Shown here one piece after another: positions 59,086-64,000 of a stretch of 64,000 bases of DNA. Below the pieces are notes generated by a model, which searched no databases, was not told the DNA's origin, and saw only the letters and a program-made list of their open reading frames with translations. How positions within the stretch are numbered: the stretch's first letter is position 1; each line of letters starts with the position of its first letter. A program made the position numbers and the translations under genes. Source of the stretch: Rikenellaceae bacterium (lineage in GTDB: Bacteria; Bacteroidota; Bacteroidia; Bacteroidales; Rikenellaceae); contig SUZL01000003.1 of NCBI GenBank assembly GCA_015059925.1, forward strand, positions 62,001 to 126,000, in the 5' to 3' direction.

Positions 59086-60156
59086 ATGGAACAGATAGTG
59101 AGAAAGACCGACAACGTGCGCTCCTCGATACTGCTCATCTACACGGGCGGCACGATCGGTATGAAGAACGACGAGCGGACGGGCGCTCTTGTCCCCTTCG
59201 ACTTCAGCGGCATCTACGAGGAGTTCCCCGCTCTGCGTCGCCTGCCTGTCGATATTTCGGTGCACACTATGCCCAAGCTGATCGACTCGAGCAATGTCCG
59301 CCCTTCAGATTGGGCCGCCATCGCTGAGGTCATCCGCGACAACTACTCTCGCTACGACGGCTTCGTGGTGCTGCACGGCACCGACACTATGTCCTACACC
59401 GCCTCGGCACTGAGTTTTATGCTCGAAAATCTGGCCAAGCCCGTCATCTTTACGGGTAGTCAGATCCCTATCGGCGTGCTGCGCACCGATGGCCGCGAGA
59501 ACCTCATCACCGCCATCGAGGTGGCCGGCGCGCGTGTCGATGGCCGTCCGCTTGTGCCCGAGGTGGCGCTACTCTTCCATAGCCGTCTGTGTCGCGGCAA
59601 CCGCACCCGCAAGAGCAGTGCCGAGGAGCTCGACGCCTTCTCCTCGCCCAACTATCCGCCCCTTGCCGAGGTGGGCGTGAAGATCGCATACAACACTGCC
59701 GCCATCGCCCACGTCGAGCCTGTGGATGAGCCCCTGCGCATCGCTACGATGATGAGCGAGGGTGTGGCTATCATAAAACTCTTCCCCGGTATTGGTGAAT
59801 ATACCCTGCGTGCCATTCTCTCGGTCGAGGGACTGCGCGGCGTGGTGCTCGAGACCTATGGCGCGGGCAATGCTCCCACGGCCGATTGGTTCCTGCGCCT
59901 GATGCGCGAGACGGTCGATCGCGGGGTGCTGGTGCTGAACGTTACGCAGTGCGACAACGGCTCGGTCGAGATGCAACTTTATGAGACAGGCCAACGACTT
60001 CGTTCGGCCGGCGTACTCTCGGCTTTTGATATGACCACCGAGGCCGCCATCACCAAACTTATGTATGTTTTGGGCCAAAATTTGAGCCACGAGGAGAATT
60101 TGGAACTACTGAAAAAACCTTTGCGTGGAGAATTTACCTTGTCGGGACTTGTGTAA
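59086..60156 (+). CDS. ansA: type I L-asparaginase
   Basis: This 356-residue enzyme converts asparagine to aspartate and ammonia. TGGTIG (20-25) holds the nucleophile Thr, and HGTDTMSYTASAL (about 95-107) holds the second Thr with Asp; the Lys lies in 'SRLCRGNRTRK'-type context further on. It has no signal peptide, so it is the cytosolic type. It follows tatD by 41 nt and ends the dprA-tatD-ansA run. Confidence 0.93.
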   Translation: MEQIVRKTDNVRSSILLIYTGGTIGMKNDERTGALVPFDFSGIYEEFPALRRLPVDISVHTMPKLIDSSNVRPSDWAAIAEVIRDNYSRYDGFVVLHGTDTMSYTASALSFMLENLAKPVIFTGSQIPIGVLRTDGRENLITAIEVAGARVDGRPLVPEVALLFHSRLCRGNRTRKSSAEELDAFSSPNYPPLAEVGVKIAYNTAAIAHVEPVDEPLRIATMMSEGVAIIKLFPGIGEYTLRAILSVEGLRGVVLETYGAGNAPTADWFLRLMRETVDRGVLVLNVTQCDNGSVEMQLYETGQRLRSAGVLSAFDMTTEAAITKLMYVLGQNLSHEENLELLKKPLRGEFTLSGLV

Positions 60157-60447
60157 ATAAAAAAAAATTCTTATATTTCGGTCCGTAAACTCTACCAAAA
60201 CCCTATAAACCCGCCCGAGAGGGGGAGGTTTGTGGGTGTAACGACCTGAACATTAGTGTGTTATGGGTGTGCGTGGTGGGGTGGGTTAAAGTTCGGCCTC
60301 GAGCGGGCGGAATGTGCCATTAGGTGCGTTCAACGCCCAAAAATCGAGCCGCCGAAGAAAAAAAAGAAAAAATTTTGTGAGAAAATTTTAACAACATAAA
60401 ACTATAACAAAAAGTACAAAACACTAATTAAATTTATTCAAACAGTT
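60157..60447 (+). promoter_or_regulatory. promoter and long leader of the exbB operon
   Basis: TTG (60149-60151), 20 nt and TATATTTC (60172-60179) resemble a promoter that would start a leader of roughly 260 nt. The leader has G-rich and C-rich patches (CCCGCCCGAGAGGGGG near 60211) that can fold, then a long A-rich run before the start codon. Confidence 0.45.
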
Positions 60448-61167
60448 ATGAAAAAAAATTTTATGTTTTTGGCAGTAGCCGTACTTGGCACTGTTAGCGC
60501 CTTTGCACAGGGTGCTGAGACTGAGCTCGCAGGTGATACTATGCACCAGGTTTTGATGCAGAAGTTCCTCGAGGGTGGTTGGGGCTGGATGATGCCCGTG
60601 TTGGTTTGCTTGGTAATCGGTTTGGCTATCGCTATCGAGCGTATGCTCTTCCTCGCATTCTCTAACATCAACACCAAGAAGTTCATCGCTAACTTCGAGG
60701 AGACTTTGAACCAGAACGGCGTTGAGGCTGCTAAGGATCTTTGCCGCAACACTCGTGGTCCCGTTGCTTCTATCTACTATCAGGGTCTGGATCGTATGGA
60801 TCAGGGTCTTGACGCAGTTGAGAAGGCAGTTGTATCTTACGGCTCAGTTCAGACTGGTCAGTTGGAGTCAGGTTTGACTTGGATTGGTTTGTTCATCGCT
60901 CTGTCTCCTATGTTGGGATTCATGGGTACCGTAGTAGGTATGATCGGTGCATTCGACCAGATTCAGGCTGCTGGTGATATCTCTCCGACCATCGTAGCAG
61001 GTGGTATTAAGGTGGCTCTGTTGACCACTTTGATGGGTCTTATCGCTGCGGTTATTCTTCAGTTGTTCTACAACTATGTTGTAACTAAGATCGACGCTTT
61101 GGTGAACACTATGGAGGATGCTTCTATCACCTTGGTTGATATCTTGACCGCTTACGCAAAGAAATAA
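60448..61167 (+). CDS. exbB: MotA/TolQ/ExbB proton channel protein
   Basis: This 239-residue inner-membrane protein has an N-terminal signal-like segment and three further membrane helices. 'GLTWIGLFIALSPMLGFMGTVVGMIGAFDQIQAAGDISPTIVAGGIKVALLTTLMGLIAAV' is the ExbB pore-forming region. It powers TonB-dependent transport with the ExbD proteins downstream. The T-ending codons point to high expression. It leads a four-gene operon. Confidence 0.93.
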   Translation: MKKNFMFLAVAVLGTVSAFAQGAETELAGDTMHQVLMQKFLEGGWGWMMPVLVCLVIGLAIAIERMLFLAFSNINTKKFIANFEETLNQNGVEAAKDLCRNTRGPVASIYYQGLDRMDQGLDAVEKAVVSYGSVQTGQLESGLTWIGLFIALSPMLGFMGTVVGMIGAFDQIQAAGDISPTIVAGGIKVALLTTLMGLIAAVILQLFYNYVVTKIDALVNTMEDASITLVDILTAYAKK

Positions 61168-61193
61168 TTAAGACCTTAAAAAAGATTTACACA

Positions 61194-61631
61194 ATGGGAA
61201 AATTGATTAAATATCTGTCACCCATCCTAATTGCTGTATCTGTGGCATTGGTCTTCTGGTGTGTATTTACCACTCCTGAGGTTCCGACCGTAGAGAACGC
61301 TACAGCTGTAAGTAGCCTCCTTATGTGGGGTTATGCTATCGCTGCAGTTGCTATCGTTATCGCAGTGTTGGCAGCAATTTGGGATTTGATCCAGAAGCCT
61401 GAGGGCATCAAGGGTACTTTGTTCGCTGGCGTAGCAATCATCGCAATCATCGTTGGCGCTTATTTCATCGCTAATGGCCACGACTACCAGATTCTCGACA
61501 TTGGTAACCAGACCAACTTCGAGCGCGGTGAGACCGTTATCGCTGATACAAGTATCCTCGTTGCTTACGTAGCAGGCGCTGGTGCAATCATTTCAGCAAT
61601 CTATTCAGCAATTTCTGACGCATTAAAATAA
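61194..61631 (+). CDS. small membrane protein of the ExbBD operon
   Basis: This 145-residue protein has about four hydrophobic helices (near 8-26, 43-65, 78-95 and 120-140). It has no known motif. A protein of this type is often found between exbB and exbD in Bacteroidota, so it may be a channel accessory subunit. It lies 26 nt after exbB and 12 nt before exbD. Confidence 0.7.
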   Translation: MGKLIKYLSPILIAVSVALVFWCVFTTPEVPTVENATAVSSLLMWGYAIAAVAIVIAVLAAIWDLIQKPEGIKGTLFAGVAIIAIIVGAYFIANGHDYQILDIGNQTNFERGETVIADTSILVAYVAGAGAIISAIYSAISDALK

Positions 61632-61643
61632 GGAGGTAGTATA

Positions 61644-62237
61644 ATGGGAAATGCAAGAAAAACACCGGAAGTTCGTGCCGACTCTCAGGCCGATATCGCG
61701 TTCTTGTTGCTCATCTTCTTCCTTGTGGCTACTACAATGAATTCCGATAAGGGTTTGTCGCGCGTACTTCCGCCGCTGCCCCCCGAGGATGTTAAGGTTG
61801 AGGACCAGAAGGTTAAGACCCGTAACGTTCTGTTGGTATTCGTAAACGCCGCAGGTCAGATTATGGCTGGCGACGAGTCTATGGACATCCGTGGTTTGAA
61901 AGAGAAGGCTAAGGAGTTCATTCTCAATCCTCTCGACGACGAGAACCTTCCCGAGAAGAAGGATACCGAGATCGAGTTGGAGGATGGTACCAAGTGGACC
62001 TACCCCGTAAGTGAGGGTGTGGTATCACTTCAGACTACCCGAGATACGAACTACGAGGTATATATTATGGTACAGAACGAGTTGGCACGCGCCTTCAACG
62101 AGGTTCGTGACGACGTAGCAATGAGCAAGTTCGGTAACGTATTCTCTGAGCTCACGGAGGATCAGCGTACCGCTGTCACTAAGGCAGTACCTTTGAAGAT
62201 TTCTGAGGCTGAGCCTCGTCAGGGTGTTAAAAAGTAA
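61644..62237 (+). CDS. exbD: ExbD/TolR biopolymer transport protein, first copy
   Basis: This 197-residue protein has an N-terminal helix 'ADSQADIAFLLLIFFLVATTMNSDKGLSRVLPP', with the proton-relay Asp in DIAFLL. A longer periplasmic domain than E. coli ExbD follows. It partners ExbB and the second ExbD in coupling proton flow to TonB-dependent uptake. Confidence 0.9.
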   Translation: MGNARKTPEVRADSQADIAFLLLIFFLVATTMNSDKGLSRVLPPLPPEDVKVEDQKVKTRNVLLVFVNAAGQIMAGDESMDIRGLKEKAKEFILNPLDDENLPEKKDTEIELEDGTKWTYPVSEGVVSLQTTRDTNYEVYIMVQNELARAFNEVRDDVAMSKFGNVFSELTEDQRTAVTKAVPLKISEAEPRQGVKK

Positions 62238-62256
62238 CGTATAAAAAGGAAAAGTT

Positions 62257-62730
62257 ATGGCAGTAATGAAAAAATCGGGCGACAAGAAAGAGGTCCCCGC
62301 AATCTCAACCGCTTCTCTTCCCGACGTTATTTTTATGATTCTGTTCTTCTTTATGGTGTCAACCACAATGCGAGAGCAGGAGGTAATGGTACGTTACAAG
62401 TTGCCTCAGGCAACCGAGGTTCAGAAGTTGGAGAAGAAGAGTTTGGTTAGTACCATCAACATCGGTGTACCTGTATCACATATGCAGGCACAGTATGGTA
62501 CCGCTCCCCGAATTCAGCTTAACGATTCGTTCAAGACCGCGCGTGATATTGGTGATTTCATCGGTGCAGAGCGTGATATGCTCAACGAGGCAGACCGCGC
62601 ACAGATGACCATCAGCATCAAGGCTGACCAGTACACTAAGATGGGTATTATCACCGACGTAAAGCAGGAGCTTCGTCGTGCTAATGCTCTGAAGATCAGC
62701 TACGCCGCTCTCGAGGGCGAGGGTTACTAA
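62257..62730 (+). CDS. exbD: ExbD/TolR biopolymer transport protein, second copy
   Basis: This 157-residue protein has 'ISTASLPDVIFMILFFFMVSTTMREQEV', in which DVIFMI places the conserved Asp in the membrane helix. Two ExbD paralogues in tandem are usual in Bacteroidota and suggest a hetero-dimer in the channel. It ends the operon. Confidence 0.9.
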   Translation: MAVMKKSGDKKEVPAISTASLPDVIFMILFFFMVSTTMREQEVMVRYKLPQATEVQKLEKKSLVSTINIGVPVSHMQAQYGTAPRIQLNDSFKTARDIGDFIGAERDMLNEADRAQMTISIKADQYTKMGIITDVKQELRRANALKISYAALEGEGY

Positions 62731-62757
62731 TCCGTAAGATTTATAACCTTACATATC

Positions 62758-62788
62758 AAAAAGGTCCCACCCCGTGGGACCTTTTTTT
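62758..62788 (+). terminator. terminator of the ExbBD operon
   Basis: AAAAGGTCCCAC CCC GTGGGACCTTTTTTT. Confidence 0.92.
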
Positions 62789-62874
62789 GTGTGTTTTGCT
62801 GAGCTTTATGATGATAAGATAGGGCAATACTAAGCCATTGTATTCGCCAAATTAGGTTATCTTTTGGTTCGACT

Positions 62875-62905
62875 TTTGACGATTAATCCAAAATTCATAT
62901 CTTTG
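62875..62905 (+). promoter_or_regulatory. putative promoter of the SDR gene
   Basis: TTTG, 19 nt and TATCTTTG (62898-62905). Confidence 0.6.
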
Positions 62906-62943
62906 TCGGATGGTGCCGGGCGACCGGCGAAATGGTAAGGATT

Positions 62944-63756
62944 ATGACAAAGATTAAGAATAGTTGTGTGCTGATTACGGGCGGAGCCTCGGGTATCGGC
63001 CGAATTATGGGACGTATGGCGCTCGAGAAGGGAGCGCGTCAGGTGGTGATTTGGGATATTAATGAACAGAATATCGCCACGACACTTGCTGATTTTAAGA
63101 AGATAGGTGCGGCAAAAGGCTTTCGTGTGGATGTATCTAATAATGAAAGTGTTATTGCGGCTGCTGAGCAGACCAAGCGCGAGTGCGGCGACGTGGATAT
63201 TTTGATCAACTGTGCGGGAATCGTTACGGGAAACAAGACCTTCGATAAGCAGACGCTCACCGATATCGAGCGTACGATGTCGATCAATGCCGTGGCGCCG
63301 ATGGTCGTGGCGTTGCAGTTCCTGCCCGATATGATTGTGCGCGATCGCGGCCACATCTGCAACATTGCTTCGGCTGCGGGAATGATCTCCAACCCCCGAA
63401 TGTCGGTCTATGCGGCGAGCAAGTGGGCCGTTATCGGCTGGTCGGATTCGGTGCGTATCGAGCTTGCGGAGCGCAAGAGCAACGTGCACGTTACCACCGT
63501 TGCACCTTATTATATTAATACAGGAATGTTCGATGGCGTGCGTTCGCGCTTCTTCCCCATCCTCGATCCCGAGCACACGTCGCGCAAGATTCTGCGTGCC
63601 ATCGAGCGTAACACCGATTTTCGTGGTATCCCTTGGAGCTACCACTTCTTCCGTCTGTGTCAGGGCCTGCTGCCCGTGTCGTGGTTTGACACTATCGTAG
63701 GTCGCTGGCTGGGTATTTATTCGACGATGGATCACTTCACAGGACGTAAAAAGTAA
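62944..63756 (+). CDS. short-chain dehydrogenase/reductase
   Basis: This protein of about 270 residues has the NAD(P)-binding TGGASGIG motif near residue 12 and 'NCAGIVTGNKTF'. The catalytic Ser lies in 'HICNIASAAGM' and the Tyr-x3-Lys in 'YAASKW'. 'WDINEQ' with its acidic residue after the second strand suggests NAD+. The substrate may be a lipid or sterol-like alcohol (the family includes retinol-dehydrogenase-like members), but this is inference. The aldehyde dehydrogenase gene begins 5 nt downstream, which suggests an alcohol-aldehyde-acid pathway. A Met at 62932 is an alternative start. Confidence 0.85.
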   Translation: MTKIKNSCVLITGGASGIGRIMGRMALEKGARQVVIWDINEQNIATTLADFKKIGAAKGFRVDVSNNESVIAAAEQTKRECGDVDILINCAGIVTGNKTFDKQTLTDIERTMSINAVAPMVVALQFLPDMIVRDRGHICNIASAAGMISNPRMSVYAASKWAVIGWSDSVRIELAERKSNVHVTTVAPYYINTGMFDGVRSRFFPILDPEHTSRKILRAIERNTDFRGIPWSYHFFRLCQGLLPVSWFDTIVGRWLGIYSTMDHFTGRKK

Positions 63757-63761
63757 CAGAT

Positions 63762-64000
63762 ATGGCAACTGAGAACACATCGCCCGAGCGCATCGAAGCC
63801 GTTGTCAGGGCACAGAGAGAGTATTTCGCATCGGGAGCAACCCTAGGCCGTCATTTCCGCGAGGAGCAGCTGCGCCGTCTGCAGCAGGCGCTGCATAAGT
63901 GGCACGCGCCGCTCTGCAAGGCTTTGTGGGCGGATCTACACAAGTCGGAGCAGGAGGCTGTGCTGACGGAGCTAAGCATTGTCGAGGGCGAGGTGAAGAC
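63762..64000 (+). CDS. aldehyde dehydrogenase (N-terminal part, cut by window end)
   Basis: The visible 79 residues read as MATENTSPERIEAVVRAQREYF...LRRLQQALHKWHAPLCKALWADLHKSEQEAVLTELSIVEGEVK. The spacing of a helical lead, 'LCKALWADLHKSEQEA' and 'SIVEGEV' matches class 3-type aldehyde dehydrogenases. It starts 5 nt after the SDR stop and should be co-transcribed. The catalytic Cys lies beyond the window. Confidence 0.7.
   Translation, partial: MATENTSPERIEAVVRAQREYFASGATLGRHFREEQLRRLQQALHKWHAPLCKALWADLHKSEQEAVLTELSIVEGEVK

Overview
The window looks like the chromosome of a member of the Bacteroidales, most likely Alistipes or a close relative. That genus call is inference. It rests on GC-rich core genes, promoters of the Bacteroidota type (TAnnTTTG, with TTG or TTTG upstream), few Shine-Dalgarno sequences, and families typical of the phylum: DUF4924, DUF721, BT4734-like primase, ExbB-TM-ExbD-ExbD, and an IleS of more than 1100 residues.

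Positions 1-44050 are core chromosome. In order they hold: a truncated secreted beta-helix lipoprotein; cdd, a pseudouridine synthase, dtd, an endonuclease and DUF4924; rpmH; an exported alpha/beta hydrolase and a membrane-anchored rubrerythrin-like protein; rnpB (minus strand); a minus-strand lipA-lipB-recJ block; apt; an outer-membrane barrel; ileS and a DksA-like gene; a minus-strand envelope block (glycosyltransferase, LpxL-type acyltransferase, rsmI, a Pro/Glu-rich protein); lysA; an exported flavoprotein; ridA; a class II ribonucleotide reductase; a highly expressed OmpA-like porin; a second glycosyltransferase; nhaC and a HAD phosphatase; asd and a class A PBP; an acyltransferase; an unusual outer-membrane metalloprotease/propeller/barrel protein with a SUI1 gene; a lone DUF4435 gene; and a degenerate lumazine-synthase homologue, a TPR protein, recF and DUF721. 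An Ig-like esterase closes the region.

Positions 44087-55729 are an 11.6-kb AT-richer integrative element inserted in the 3' end of a tRNA-Cys(GCA) gene. It is bounded by a 19-bp direct repeat. Near each end, in the same orientation, it carries a matching 19-nt double GGGTGCAA motif that looks like integrase arm-binding sites. The left half is the mobility and replication module: tyrosine integrase, DUF1016 nuclease, a domesticated IS3-type protein, a DUF3853 DNA-binding protein, a BT4734-like primase and DUF6291. The right half is one minus-strand cargo operon: a DUF6557-like protein, a YspA-like SLOG protein, two more DUF6557-like proteins, an unknown 328-residue protein and a WYL regulator. 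No part of this cargo has a housekeeping function I can recognise. Its layout (WYL regulator, nucleotide-sensing SLOG protein, amplified paralogues in a tRNA island) makes it the best candidate here for an undescribed, possibly defensive, system.

Positions 55716-64000 return to core chromosome: tRNA-Cys, dprA, an M50-like membrane protease, tatD and an L-asparaginase, then an ExbB/TM/ExbD/ExbD proton-channel operon behind a leader of nearly 300 nt, an SDR oxidoreductase and the start of an aldehyde dehydrogenase. Recurrent non-coding elements include a REP-like imperfect palindrome (4811-4931, with partial or related copies near 6619, 7280 and 12174) and a repeated promoter geometry, TTG-N12-TAnnTTTG, found at eight start regions.
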